A stretch of DNA of 64,000 bases from Haladaptatus halobius (GTDB lineage Archaea > Halobacteriota > Halobacteria > Halobacteriales > Haladaptataceae): assembly GCF_020618475.1 (NCBI RefSeq), contig NZ_CP085338.1:1-64000 (forward strand), read 5' to 3'. A model generated the notes under the pieces. The model saw only the letters and a program-made list of their open reading frames with translations. It was not told where the DNA came from and made no database searches. Shown here in pieces: positions 35,815-44,559 of the stretch (its first letter is position 1; each line of letters opens with the position of its first letter). The position numbers and the translations under genes are program-made.

Positions 35815-36502
35815 TCACGCCACTGACGACGACGTCACTCCCGCAGTCGTTGCTTGCTTCGAGGCAAACGCTGAGTGTTGCTTGAGCATCCAGCCGTGTT
35901 TGTCGTGCTGGAAGAACATGATCGCGCCCTTCGAGAGCTGCTCAACGCGGCGGCACACCCTGTAAACTTGCTTCCATGCGAGGTGTTCGTCCGTGGCCGT
36001 GGAGAGGTGCGACTTGAGGCTATCCGCCGTCTTCAGAATGTTGCCTTGGGTATCTTCGTGCTCCACTCGTTCCAGTGTTCGAACAGCGTCACCGCGCGTC
36101 GGTCACTCGGATCGACATGTTCGTCGAGGGCGTCCTCACCGAGGATCGATAGACGCTCGATTGGCGTGTAGTCCTCTCCAACCGTGTTGTGCATGGTGTT
36201 CTCGCCACCGTCACCCTGGAGGTTGGAGGATTCGAGACGCTCCTCCAGGTCGTCAACGCGGTCAATCCACTCTCGCCTTGGAGGTGCGGATGACTACAAT
36301 CGTAATCGCCAGTCACTACGTCCTCGAGCTCCCACACGGTGCTTTGTGTGAGGTCATGCGAGGATTCGAGATCGTCGATCCGCTCCTCGAGCTCGGCAAT
36401 CCGTTCGTCCTTCGTTTCGAGGCGCGCTTCGAATTCCGCGCGCTGTTCTTCGAGGAGTTCTTCGACCTGTTCTAGCGTAATGTAGTCGCTGGTATCGCTC
36501 AT
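35815..36502 (-). pseudogene. Coiled-coil/plasmid-type protein gene with two frameshifts
   Basis: The first part (MSDTSDYITLEQVEELLEEQ ... TVWELEDVVTGDYDCSHPH) is followed after a frameshift near 36290 by REWIDRVDDLEERLESSNLQ, EDYTPIERLSILGEDALDEH and ALTLFEHWNEWSTKIPKATF-like sequence. After a second shift near 36068 it continues ILKTADSLKSHLSTATDEHL, AWKQVYRVCRRVEQLSKGAI. The joined protein would be about 225 residues, with an N-terminal coiled coil and a C-terminal winged-helix-like part. Such genes are common near haloarchaeal plasmid replication modules; the exact role is unknown. Confidence 0.7.
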
Positions 36503-36753
36503 TCTCGTGGGTTGTATTGATATCCTGTTGGAGGACGGCGACGAACGGGAGGAAAACGTCGTCACGACCGGGAGATAGTTTTGCCACTAAGCAAGGGCAA
36601 ACTATTATTACGGTCGCAACAAAAGGAGAAGGTGTTCAGGCAACCCCTTCTGCCGCAGTCGACGATTCGTCACATAGCTGTGGATTTCGATGGCCTTTAT
36701 TTAAAACCTGTTACTGTTTGAGTGAGACGCGTCTGACGCATGGCTGACGCTCC

Positions 36754-37002
36754 TCAGTCATTCTCTTTGCAAACAACGTCTCGGAGTTCACCGAGGAGCT
36801 TCGGATGATGCTCTGCTAGTGCATCGACATCCTGTTCGAGTACTTCGAGGCGGTCACGAACCCGGGCGATTGCTTGGTACCGCTTTGAATCGCTTACATC
36901 CTCTTCTCGCGTGATGTACTTTCGCTCCGTTTCTGTCATGAGCGCACGAGTGCGAGCCATTCGTCCCGGGATTTGGGCCGCCATTGCATATTTGGATACC
37001 AT
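36754..37002 (-). CDS. Small helical protein downstream of operator repeats
   Basis: 82 residues from MVSKYAMAAQIPGRMARTRA. The rest, LMTETERKYITREEDVSDSK, RYQAIARVRDRLEVLEQDVD, ALAEHHPKLLGELRDVV, is helical and charged, with a conserved TETERxYI core that I associate with haloarchaeal mobile elements. It has no named function. The start region is crossed by ATTTGCAAAT repeats, which suggests autoregulation or regulation by a neighbour. Confidence 0.7.
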   Translation of the reverse strand: MVSKYAMAAQIPGRMARTRALMTETERKYITREEDVSDSKRYQAIARVRDRLEVLEQDVDALAEHHPKLLGELRDVVCKEND

Positions 37003-37052
37003 TTGCAAATACGTAAGGTTTGCGAATATAGGAATATTTGCAAATATACAAA
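36999..37052 (-). promoter_or_regulatory. Operator-like ATTTGCAAAT repeats
   Basis: Three related palindromic boxes occur: ATTTGCAAATA at 36999-37009, TTTGCGAATATA at 37018-37029 and TATTTGCAAATATAC at 37034-37048. They are spaced about 18-20 bp apart, two helical turns. They overlap the promoter and start codon of the small helical protein gene. Confidence 0.6.
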
Positions 37053-37186
37053 CTGTTAACGAAGTAGACAACATAGTCGTGGACGTGTCGGATAGTGCCT
37101 CAAAAAGACCAGCACTGGATTACTCCTAGGACAACACTCCACCGATGGGGACGATACGACAGACGATGAGCAGTAGTAGAGGGTCA

Positions 37187-37325
37187 CAATCATCCCAAGG
37201 GCCAGAACAGCGGAGCGTCGGCCACTGCCAAGCGGAGCGGACGGAAGCGACCCCTTGCGGGTCGACCCGTACGCTGGCCCGCACGAGCGACGCTAGGAGC
37301 GAGAACATGAGGCGGTGGCGGTGCA
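37187..37325 (+). ncRNA. Structured repeat family, copy A
   Basis: ATCATCCCAAGGGCCAGAAC opens the element. GGGCCAG can pair with CTGGCCC about 60 nt later, enclosing ACGG/CCGT and the hairpin CGACCC-CTTGC-GGGTCG. The segment ends GGAGCGAGAACATGAGGCGG. Copies B (43302-43440), C (46862-46998, minus) and D (43541-43655, minus, divergent) keep the ends and fold while changing stem sequence. Function is unknown. Confidence 0.55.
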
Positions 37326-37380
37326 GTCAAGTCCTTTCGTAAGTGCAGCGTTGAGTTTGCCGAGTGTCATCTAGAGTTTT

Positions 37381-37803
37381 TCACTCCTTGAGGATTTCTT
37401 CGGCGGTTGCCACAGATACTGCCTCAGAAGCATGATCAGCCATCCCACCATCTTCGGTCACGAGCATTGCGTTCGTCTCCTGTGCGGCGGTGATATAAGC
37501 GGCATCGTAGTAGGTGACTCCTTCGTCCCAGGCCGTATCGAAGACTGCTGTTGCCCCGACGTCCGAGAGTGACAGTACTATCATTTCCTCTCGGACGGAA
37601 TCAAGGTAGTCGATAGTGTCGGTCGCATCCTCACGGCTCACGAGTTGCTGTGCTGCTGAATCATTCCAGAAACTATTCCCTGCCTCGTAGAACGCGTGAT
37701 CGAGTGTATACTGGCTGAATGCCGCAGCTGCGGCACCATTGCCGTGCTTGATAAGTTCGACGAGACTACTTGCGTCGAACAGCCGGGATTTGTCGGGCGC
37801 CAC
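37381..37803 (-). CDS. vapC: PIN-domain toxin (VapC)
   Basis: 140 residues. The PIN fold acids are visible: RLFDASSLVELIK (D10), HAFYEAGNSFW (E near 41), the YYDAAYITAA segment (D near 99) and LVTEDGGMAD (D near 116). VapC proteins are Mg-dependent ribonucleases that often cut tRNA or rRNA. The gene overlaps the antitoxin stop by one base, so the pair is an operon with the antitoxin first. Confidence 0.88.
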   Translation of the reverse strand: MAPDKSRLFDASSLVELIKHGNGAAAAAFSQYTLDHAFYEAGNSFWNDSAAQQLVSREDATDTIDYLDSVREEMIVLSLSDVGATAVFDTAWDEGVTYYDAAYITAAQETNAMLVTEDGGMADHASEAVSVATAEEILKE

Positions 37804-38030
37804 TATCGGGACTCTCGATCTTCGCGGATGTTTTCGACGACGCGTTCGGTCTCGATTTGATCCCCGATTCGCCGGCTAAGATCATCGCCACGCTTGATGA
37901 GTTCCTCTCGCCGTCGACGCCGTACTTCAGCTTCGAGTGCATCACGGACGATTTCGCTGACGTTAATGTCGTACTCGTCCATGTCGGCCTTCAACTCGTC
38001 CGGAACACGGGCGGTAACAGTCCTTGACAT
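37803..38030 (-). CDS. vapB: Antitoxin (VapB), RHH type
   Basis: 75 residues. The N-terminus MSRTVTARVPDELKADMDEY then DINVSEIVRDALEAEV is a ribbon-helix-helix domain. A basic-acidic helical tail (RRREELIKRGDDLSRRIGDQ) would bind the toxin. Its start faces a short AT-rich promoter region (38031-38160). It should repress its own operon. Confidence 0.87.
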   Translation of the reverse strand: MSRTVTARVPDELKADMDEYDINVSEIVRDALEAEVRRRRREELIKRGDDLSRRIGDQIETERVVENIREDRESR

Positions 38031-38158
38031 ACAATGGTGTGTTACGAGTTTGTATTACATAATTCTTCTCCCGATATTTCCACAGTCAACATCGACGCAA
38101 CACAATCCCGACTTGTCGTCTTTCCAGCTAGGTTGTTCACTGAAGAATTCCCGCTATT

Positions 38159-38611
38159 GTGTATTCTCTCAACCTTCTCCGTTCGTGTTTTCTCCCTATT
38201 GTTGTACTTTCTGACACTCATCAACGAATCGTCAACTACGTCAGTGGATCGGCGGCAGTCATTCGCCGTGGGGCTGGAATAGCTGCAACCGACGCCGACC
38301 TCAAGCGCTTTCAGGTGTTGATCACTGAGAGTGATTTCTCTCGCCATCACACGTTCGCGTTCGCGAATGAGTACGAGCCAGAGTGGCTTGCAAATCAGGT
38401 CGCTGAATCGCTGCGCGAGGAGTTAGGTGGGACATTCATTTTCGGCGTTTACACTGACACCGACAATTCCAACCATATCCACGTCGCAGAAGCCGGAACA
38501 AGCCACGAGTGCTTCATGGATTCGGACGATATCGATCGCGTTCGCCAAGGGATCGCTGCCCGACTCCCCGAGTCGATCGGTGATGGCGATAGCGGGGGCG
38601 AAGAGCCATGA
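38159..38611 (+). CDS. Relaxase-like (HUH-type) domain protein, possibly N-terminally truncated
   Basis: 150 residues with a GTG start. DADLKRFQVLITESDFSRHH then TFAFANEYEPEW and FIFGVYTDTDNSNHIHVAEA give paired strands and an HxH motif (HIHV near 105), as in HUH mobilisation nucleases. No catalytic Tyr helix is assignable. The preceding 30 residues do not look like a natural N-terminus, so the gene may have lost its start. The next gene overlaps by 4 nt. The context (membrane protein, then ATPase fragment) suggests a mobilisation module. Confidence 0.5.
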   Translation: MYSLNLLRSCFLPIVVLSDTHQRIVNYVSGSAAVIRRGAGIAATDADLKRFQVLITESDFSRHHTFAFANEYEPEWLANQVAESLREELGGTFIFGVYTDTDNSNHIHVAEAGTSHECFMDSDDIDRVRQGIAARLPESIGDGDSGGEEP

Positions 38612-38943
38612 GAGATCGTCGCAGGCGACGCGATCCGCCGCGCAACGCCGGTTTCTGGCACACACTCGCCCGCTGGACGTGGCGGTTGCTGAAATGGTTT
38701 CTCAAAACACGCGTCGGGAAGTTCGTTGCTGGATTGTTCGTGGTGAACCCCCTCCTTTTGGAGATAATCGGTCGGTGGGCCGATCTCGTCACGCTCGTAC
38801 TCGGAATCGTGGTAGTCGGTGCAGTTGTCGGAACAACCGTCGTTCGCTGGCTCCTGATGAATGTTTCACTCCCACTGCTCAGCGGTGGCGTGGCGAGTGG
38901 TCGCGAGCCGTTTGAGGTCGGCTTCGGTGATGATCTACGTTGA
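38608..38943 (+). CDS. Membrane protein of mobilisation-like module
   Basis: 111 residues. A very basic N-terminus (MRDRRRRRDPPRNAGFW) precedes an amphipathic stretch (WTWRLLKWFLKTRVGKFVAG) and two membrane helices (about 40-60 and 64-84: LVTLVLGIVVVGAVVGTTVV). It overlaps the relaxase-like gene by ATGA and is followed 27 bp later by an ATPase start. The family is not recognised. A role in anchoring the transfer ATPase is inferred only from order. Confidence 0.65.
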   Translation: MRDRRRRRDPPRNAGFWHTLARWTWRLLKWFLKTRVGKFVAGLFVVNPLLLEIIGRWADLVTLVLGIVVVGAVVGTTVVRWLLMNVSLPLLSGGVASGREPFEVGFGDDLR

Positions 38944-38970
38944 TTACTCACCCCGTCGTCAAGAAAAGCT

Positions 38971-39138
38971 GTGTCTCTGGATGTCGATTATGTGCGCAAG
39001 AAAAAGCCCGACGCGCCACCGCGACCGATTCTGGATACCGAGACATCGCAGAGTTATCTCGGCCAGACGAACACAGGGAAATCGACCGCTGCGCGAAAAC
39101 AGGTTGAAGATTGGTATCTCGAGTTTCCGATTATTGCA
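38971..39138 (+). pseudogene. Truncated transfer-type ATPase (N-terminus only)
   Basis: A GTG start gives SLDVDYVRKKKPDAPPRPIL, DTETSQSYLGQTNTGKSTAA and RKQVEDWYLEFPIIAHA. GQTNTGKST is a Walker A motif, in the context of VirD4/HerA-type DNA pumps. The reading then becomes unrelated after about 39138 and no Walker B follows. The remaining several hundred residues are missing, so the module cannot transfer DNA by itself. Confidence 0.6.
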
Positions 39139-39265
39139 CACGCCCATAGAGTATGCCTTATTTCATTTACATTTCAATCTTGGCATTGTAAAATGGATTC
39201 CGTGGATCTGACCTTTGGCAGACGAACGTCGCGATTCTCGGTTAGTATACCATACTAATTTATCG

Positions 39266-39436
39266 ATGACACAGTGGAGGCTCGCACTGTCACATGTGGT
39301 TTTCTTCGCGAATGCCATGTGGCACGGAGTGGCACCGACGACCGCGTTGGCGGTTGCACTGCTTATCGTCTACGCGAGGTGCATCGTCGTCGCGGTGTTC
39401 GTCAACAGTGGTGAATTACACAAAGGGCGACTGTGA
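39266..39436 (+). CDS. Small membrane protein
   Basis: 56 residues from MTQWRLALSHVVFFANAMWH. One long hydrophobic region (APTTALAVALLIVYARCIVVAVF, split by Arg) suggests one or two membrane passes. Its stop overlaps the ATG of the next gene (TGATG), which supports that both are real and coupled. The family is unknown. Confidence 0.55.
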   Translation: MTQWRLALSHVVFFANAMWHGVAPTTALAVALLIVYARCIVVAVFVNSGELHKGRL

Positions 39437-39642
39437 TGCCTCACTGCCAAAACCCCGACTGCGAGGCACACGTCACCTGTTGCTGTGTTCGCGTCTTTGT
39501 TCCCAAAGACGGTGACGTGTACGGCTGCCCCTGCTGTTCGACCGGCAGTGAACTATTCCACGGGGAATGTACGAGTTCGAACTCACCGAGTGAGTTTGAT
39601 CCCTGTAAGAAATGCTTCCCAGAACGCGTTGAAGAGACGTAG
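39436..39642 (+). CDS. Cys-rich zinc-ribbon protein, DUF7563-like
   Basis: 68 residues from MPHCQNPDCEAHVTCCCVRV. CxxxxC and CPCC pairs flank VRVFVPKDGDVYG, reminiscent of DUF7563 (compare VRVFGNN/DEVYG at 4734). A second Cys pair (CKKC) lies near the C-terminus. Eleven cysteines in 68 residues suggest two zinc sites. It is coupled to the small membrane protein upstream. Confidence 0.65.
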   Translation: MPHCQNPDCEAHVTCCCVRVFVPKDGDVYGCPCCSTGSELFHGECTSSNSPSEFDPCKKCFPERVEET

Positions 39643-39715
39643 ACGTCATGCTGTGTCGCATCCTGATATGGTGGTGACAAGGCTAACCATCGCAGATAAA
39701 TGTGTCTCGCGTATC

Positions 39716-41323
39716 TTACGCAAGTTTCACAAATGTGCCATCGCGCTTTTGCCGATAATATCCATTCCCGGTCCCGTCAGTCGAATCGGTGAAATCAACG
39801 AAGGTTCCGACTGGGTAATCGCCTTGCGGGGTTTCTGCCGCCGCTGATTCGACCGCTTCGCCGTTGATGACGGTATTGGTTCCTTGGTCGTCGATTGTCT
39901 CGTAGTCCGCATTTTGTATCACCGTTCCGGTCGCTCCAGGCGCGATTTCAATGTCAAGCACAGTCGATGTGACATCTAAGCCATGCATTGTCGTTGCCGC
40001 TTCTGCATGAACAACAGCGCCCGCGCCACCCAAATTGGTCACTTCAACGGTGACATTATTGAATCGGTAGCCAGGGGCTAAGATGTTAACCGGCCGGTAT
40101 GCACTATCAATCTGAACGTTGACGTTTGAGAGCGTGACGTTATCGATTGTGCCACCTGTAACCGGTGCATCGCATTGGATGGCGCGCTCAATGTCCCCCG
40201 TACTAAAGACATCCATATTCGAGACGGTGACGTTTTCAGCCTGTTTATTGAATCTGACAATATACATGTAGGGAATTCCGGCAGGCGTCGTGGACTCGTC
40301 ATTATACCCTCGGACACCATCAAATGTCACATCTTTCGCACCCGTGATGTTTGCCAATCCACGCGGAAGGTTGTACCAGCTTGCATTTGTGACAAGCACA
40401 TCGGTTGTTGGTTGGGCGGGGTCATTCGCAAACCCAATCATCGAGGTGTCGTCGCAGTTCGTTGCCCGGATTCCATCGACAACGTGATGAGCGGCGTTAT
40501 TGCGGAAGGCAATCGTCCTGTCCCACCCATCATCGTTGCGAATATTCCGGAACGTCCCATGTGTCCCGGAGATTTGCATCGCCCGGTCGCCGATCTGGTA
40601 GACGCGGCAATTTTCAAAGTGGAAATTGGAAGCACTATCTGAATTGACGCTTATCCCCGACCCACCGGTATTGTGCTCGTGGAATGGGTAAGTGTGCGTC
40701 GCATAGAAGCTTCTCACTTCGAAATCCGTCACATCGTAGAATTGGAGCGCGTCTTTATTTTGTCCCGTGTGTGTTTGATTGTCTTTATTGCCATCATATC
40801 CATAGTTGAGTATCGTGATGTCTTCTGTTGGCGATGTTTGCCCGACGATGAGCCCCTGGATGTTGGTTTCATTCGCTATCTTGAGGATGGGGTTGCCATC
40901 TCTTGCGAATCTAGATTCGAATTCCAACCTGATATGAGACGTGTCTAATGTTGGTTGGCTGGTGAGTACATAGGGCGTGTCTGGTTGTTTTACACGGACG
41001 GTGTCGCCAACACTAACGAGCGAATCAAGATTCTCTATATCGGAGACATCGTCGATGAGGTGGTCGAAACTGCCAAATAGACGCTCCGTACTTACCGAAT
41101 TGTATTCGCGATCTACCAATGACCACGAGTTGCCATCGTCATAGTATATGGCTCCTGTCTCTTCAGCGATCCAGATGCGGTTTGCATCTCCTGGTTCCGG
41201 GCGATTTGAAAGTGGCCCCCGGTAGAAATCAACAGCTGGCGTAAAAGTGCTTTGAGCGTCTGCTGTCTCTGATTGAGCGGCCAATATTCCAAGCTTTTCT
41301 AGTTGATCATTTTTTGATTTCAT
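39716..41323 (-). CDS. Right-handed beta-helix protein, tail-fibre-like
   Basis: 535 residues without a signal peptide. The N-terminal region (about 35-75: FYRGPLSNRPEPGDANRIWI, YYDDGNSWSLVD) resembles segments of phage structural proteins. From about 110 to 470 short repeated strands (FHFENCRVYQIGDRAMQISG, VTFDGVRGYNDE, NVTVSNMDVFSTGD, IDNVTLSNVNVQ) form a pectate-lyase-like beta helix. A small C-terminal domain (YPVGTFVDFTDSTDGTGNGY) ends it. It is probably a virion fibre or surface carbohydrate-binding or cleaving protein. It lies alone among mobile debris, so viral origin is likely. Confidence 0.75.
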   Translation of the reverse strand: MKSKNDQLEKLGILAAQSETADAQSTFTPAVDFYRGPLSNRPEPGDANRIWIAEETGAIYYDDGNSWSLVDREYNSVSTERLFGSFDHLIDDVSDIENLDSLVSVGDTVRVKQPDTPYVLTSQPTLDTSHIRLEFESRFARDGNPILKIANETNIQGLIVGQTSPTEDITILNYGYDGNKDNQTHTGQNKDALQFYDVTDFEVRSFYATHTYPFHEHNTGGSGISVNSDSASNFHFENCRVYQIGDRAMQISGTHGTFRNIRNDDGWDRTIAFRNNAAHHVVDGIRATNCDDTSMIGFANDPAQPTTDVLVTNASWYNLPRGLANITGAKDVTFDGVRGYNDESTTPAGIPYMYIVRFNKQAENVTVSNMDVFSTGDIERAIQCDAPVTGGTIDNVTLSNVNVQIDSAYRPVNILAPGYRFNNVTVEVTNLGGAGAVVHAEAATTMHGLDVTSTVLDIEIAPGATGTVIQNADYETIDDQGTNTVINGEAVESAAAETPQGDYPVGTFVDFTDSTDGTGNGYYRQKRDGTFVKLA

Positions 41324-41928
41324 ATCGTATTACATTTAATATATTCCTAGCTAATAAATATGTCGATTTAGACGATTGGAATGTTGTACCAGGGATCCGC
41401 CAGAACGGGCCACCGTCGCAAAATCAAGTCGAATTGGCCCCGCCTGAATCGCAGGGCCTCCACTGGTCGGTCAAACTGTACGCGTGAGGGGGGAAATGTG
41501 TCGGAAAAGACGGAGAAAAGAACGCTCTCGGGTTAATATGGTCTATTCACCCGAGCGGCGTGATTATCGATACTCGTCTCAAACTTATTCTATATAATTT
41601 ATCGTGCCTGCCGTGTGTGTGATGCACTTTTTCAATATCGTACAGAGCGAGCTTGTCGCCGTTCTCGAGGAACAACGAGAGGATGTCGAGGCGGATACGT
41701 TAGCAATCACAATACTCGACAACGACGAGAACACGTAGTTCATCATTGGACTCTCAGAAAACGGCAGTACTATGGTAGACGTACGACCGATTGATGAACT
41801 CGATTAGCAAAACGCCGATCCCGATCGCCGGATTCAATCCGCGCGCCTACTTATTCCCGGCCTCGCGACTTCAGCGTATGGTGGGTGGTCGGCGACGACG
41901 ACAGTGCTGAAGACGGTGAGTCCGACGA
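41324..41928. other. Intergenic region
   Basis: Apart from the 38-residue frame at 41622 nothing coding is evident. The stretch at 41400-41480 is GC-rich, with no repeat recognised elsewhere in the window. Confidence 0.4.
41622..41738 (+). CDS. Very short acidic reading frame
   Basis: 38 residues: MHFFNIVQSELVAVLEEQRE, then DVEADTLAITILDNDENT. A TATATAATTT element lies about 25-35 nt upstream. Acidic composition and helix propensity fit haloarchaeal coding, but it is too short to be sure. It may be a relic of a longer gene. Confidence 0.35.
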   Translation: MHFFNIVQSELVAVLEEQREDVEADTLAITILDNDENT

Positions 41929-42975
41929 TCATTCGGAATCTGAACACGAATCCGAACCCGACTCACTTAACGCGTTACTCGATCTCAGCGAGCTGTTGGA
42001 ACCGATACCGAGTGAAATTCCAGGAATTAAGCCGTCTTGGCCGAATACTACGTACCCAACTCGTTCCGTCGTATGATTAGTTTCGATATCGAGGCTTTGC
42101 TCCTCTTCGACGCGGATATCGACACCATTTCTATCGAGATGTTGATAACGTAACTCGCTCGTGTCGGGTCCGTCCCGCGTCTGCAGATCGGCGATAAAGC
42201 GAGGTGTCTGGCTGTATGTCTGGCGGAAACTAGCCTCGAAGAACTCATCATCAACGGCGTTTGGTGTTAGCCCGACTTCGAAATCGGTGGCAACTGGATC
42301 AAGGATTCCCGAAGCTGGTCGTTCAAACGCGATATATCCTACTGATTCCGTTTCATGATACTTTACTTGGTCACCACTGTCTCCGCCTTCCTCTTCCTGC
42401 AGTTGGACACTGAACGTATTCGACGAGGACACATCAGTACGAGTGACAATTGCGTCAGGACCATTGTAGGTCTGAGATTGTGTGAGAACAACCGGGTTCT
42501 GATCATAGGTTGCAAGGAACTCAACGCTCTGTGGATTCATATCAACTGGTTCATGTCCCGCTTCAATACCTGTTGCAACACCTGAGAGAGTATACTGGCC
42601 CGGTTCGACGGCAATGTAGAAGAATCGTTCTGTCGTGTGAGCGCCATCCAAATAATTCCACTCTTCAATTTGGTACTGGAAGCTGTCAGTTGTCACATTG
42701 CGAAGACGAATGTGACATGGCTGAGAGCCCTGAGATGAAACTGGTTTCATAATGACGACTGGGTCGGTGAGATAGGCACCGTCCAACGCCTCGGTATGCC
42801 ATTCGCCAGGACCAGACTGGTCGGTACGGATGGTTCCGACTTCGCCAATGGACAATACTGCGTCCTGTGCTGTTGCTGTACCAGTGATTCCAAGAGCCGA
42901 TACACCAGTGCCGATACCGGCCGCTGCGATTCCTTTTAAATAGCCTCTACGATCAATTCTGTCATTTTCTTGCAT
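41929..42975 (-). CDS. Tat-exported protein with three H-type-lectin-like repeats
   Basis: 348 residues. The Tat signal is DRRGYLKGIAAAGIGTGVSA (about 7-30). Three repeats follow, each ending in a similar strand: AHTTERFFYIAVEPG (about 112), ETESVGYIAFERP (about 213) and HTTERVGYVVFGQDG (about 305). Each is preceded by a Tyr/Pro-containing strand (TYDQNPVVLTQSQT, TYSQTPRFIADLQT). This is the pattern of H-type lectin domains. The C-terminus is Ser/Asp/Glu-rich. It is probably a secreted or surface sugar-binding protein, viral or host. The ligand is unknown. Confidence 0.8.
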   Translation of the reverse strand: MQENDRIDRRGYLKGIAAAGIGTGVSALGITGTATAQDAVLSIGEVGTIRTDQSGPGEWHTEALDGAYLTDPVVIMKPVSSQGSQPCHIRLRNVTTDSFQYQIEEWNYLDGAHTTERFFYIAVEPGQYTLSGVATGIEAGHEPVDMNPQSVEFLATYDQNPVVLTQSQTYNGPDAIVTRTDVSSSNTFSVQLQEEEGGDSGDQVKYHETESVGYIAFERPASGILDPVATDFEVGLTPNAVDDEFFEASFRQTYSQTPRFIADLQTRDGPDTSELRYQHLDRNGVDIRVEEEQSLDIETNHTTERVGYVVFGQDGLIPGISLGIGSNSSLRSSNALSESGSDSCSDSE

Positions 42976-43301
42976 GAGACAAGTAGGTTATAAATGTGGT
43001 TTGGACTTTGTTATGAGTTGCTTGAATATTCCTCTAGTGGAGTAATAAGTGGTTACTCTGCAAATCACATCATTAATAAATACCAAATTTATGATGCATC
43101 AATCGAAACCATATGTGAGTGGCTCGTCACTCATTAGTAAACTACGATCTGAGCCATGCCGAAACTTTCGCGCGTAGATTCGGTTAGTCGAAGGAGAGTA
43201 TGATAGCCTCTCCGAGGGCGAACTTTGGTGAGGGATTGAAGATCTCGCCGATTCTGAAGAAATCAATATCGCTCAAGTGTATCACAACGTGAACCGACGA
43301 A
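42976..43301. other. AT-rich intergenic region
   Basis: AT-rich at 43000-43110, with the promoter of the lectin-like gene likely there. No gene is seen up to the structured repeat at 43302. Confidence 0.45.
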
Positions 43302-43440
43302 ACAATCATCCCGAGGGCTAGAACAGCGGAGCGTCGGCCACCGCCAAGCAGAGTGGACGGAAGCGACCCCTTGCGGGTCGACCCGTAGGCTGGCCCGCAT
43401 GAGCGACGCCAGGAGCGAGAACGTGTGGCGGGGCGGTAGC
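43302..43440 (+). ncRNA. Structured repeat family, copy B
   Basis: Closely matches copy A. GGGCTAG pairs with CTGGCCC (one G-T wobble where A has a C-G pair), ACGG/CCGT and CGACCC/GGGTCG are kept, and the end reads GGAGCGAGAACGTGTGGCGG. It is followed in inverted orientation by copy D (43541-43655), with about 100 bp between them. Confidence 0.55.
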
Positions 43441-43540
43441 GCGGTTGTGCGCCAGGTACAACGGGATCAGCGAAGGACTCTCTCAGCAATGATGTTGGTC
43501 ATGATCTCTAGCCGTACCGCATACCGACAGCATCAGCACC

Positions 43541-43655
43541 GCTACCGCAGACACGTTCCCTCTCTCGCTGGTCGTGGGGTGCGGTCGGTGCTCACTCACG
43601 GCCCCCATGGCAGGGGGCCCCTCGTTCGCATCTCCCTTGGGATGAACGCGGAGTT
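43541..43655 (-). ncRNA. Structured repeat family, divergent copy D
   Basis: On the minus strand it begins TTCATCCCAAGGG and ends GGAACGTGTCTGCGGTAGCGG, as in copy C. The middle is replaced by a strong hairpin GGCCCCC-TGCCAT-GGGGGCC. Only the ends are conserved with A-C. It is convergent with copy B. Confidence 0.4.
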
Positions 43656-43882
43656 TTATAGGTTCCGTCTACGAATTGGTTTCGTGACGGCAAGGTTGAA
43701 AATCATGCGACAGCACCGACCTGCTGCACAATCTACTGCACACGCGGTGCGTGTGCTGCACTCAAATCGCCAGACGGCAGCGGGGCTTCGCGGTGCTGCT
43801 GCGGGTTTTTATCTTGCTAGTTGAATGCACCCCTTCACTCAACCACACACTGACCCTCCACACTCCTCCAAACACCCAACCC

Positions 43883-44107
43883 ATGACCACCCGCGACACG
43901 ATGTTCACCACCTACGTGGAAGACGATCTCGCAGACGAAATTCAACAGCGTGCCAACCAAGATGAGGTCACGGTCTCCACCTACATCGCCGATGTGCTCG
44001 CCCAGCACATCCGCGAGCAGGCTGTCGAAAACACCATGCATCAAACCAGTGCCGAGCAACGCGTCGAAGAACTCGCTAGTGGGTTAATCACTGGGTTTGT
44101 TGGTTAA
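43883..44107 (+). CDS. Ribbon-helix-helix-like protein
   Basis: 74 residues from MTTRDTMFTTYVEDDLADEI. A strand (TMFTTYVED) is followed by two helices (LADEIQQRANQDEVTVSTYI, ADVLAQHIREQ), which fits an RHH domain. The C-terminal QTSAEQRVEELASGLITGF is helical. There is no toxin gene next to it, so it may be a lone regulator. The upstream sequence is CA-rich (CACACTGACCCTCCACACTC). Confidence 0.65.
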   Translation: MTTRDTMFTTYVEDDLADEIQQRANQDEVTVSTYIADVLAQHIREQAVENTMHQTSAEQRVEELASGLITGFVG

Positions 44108-44559
44108 TTCTTCGGCCGGGACTGCTTCTGGTTATAGATCAAAATCGGCGAGTAGATACCATAATGGACAGGATCTGTAAGGCCGTGTCAACCCCACTCA
44201 TGATGTGGGACAGAACTGTCCCCACTGACGATAGTCAGTGTTAGTAGGAGTGTTTGTTTCATGGATTCTCCTGGTGGCGAGCGCAGAGGAGCTGGAGAGC
44301 GATTCTCCTTTCAACCTCCTCTCGAAACGCCATGGTATTTTCCCGTCCTTCCTAGCTCATGCGCATAGATTACAGCGGCACCCCCGGGGGTAGCTGCACT
44401 TCCGCTTAGATTTGAAGTCGGCAGTTGACTCCCGATAACTTGGCGCAGCCTTGCGATTTGCTGGCTTGGAAATCCCTTTCTTCCATAAGAATTGGTGATA
44501 AAATAGTTACAATCAATAGAGTTTATCGGTCGGTGCCCCAACTACCCACTACTCAGTCG
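44108..44559. other. Intergenic region with boundary-repeat core
   Basis: CCCCACTCATGATGTGGG and GGACAGAACTGTCC (44193-44221), then CTGACGATAGTCAG (44225-44238), are short palindromes in a row, possibly terminators or protein sites. A single core of the cassette-boundary repeat (CACCCCCGGGGGTAGCTGC, ACTTCCGCTTA) lies at 44380-44412. Confidence 0.45.
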
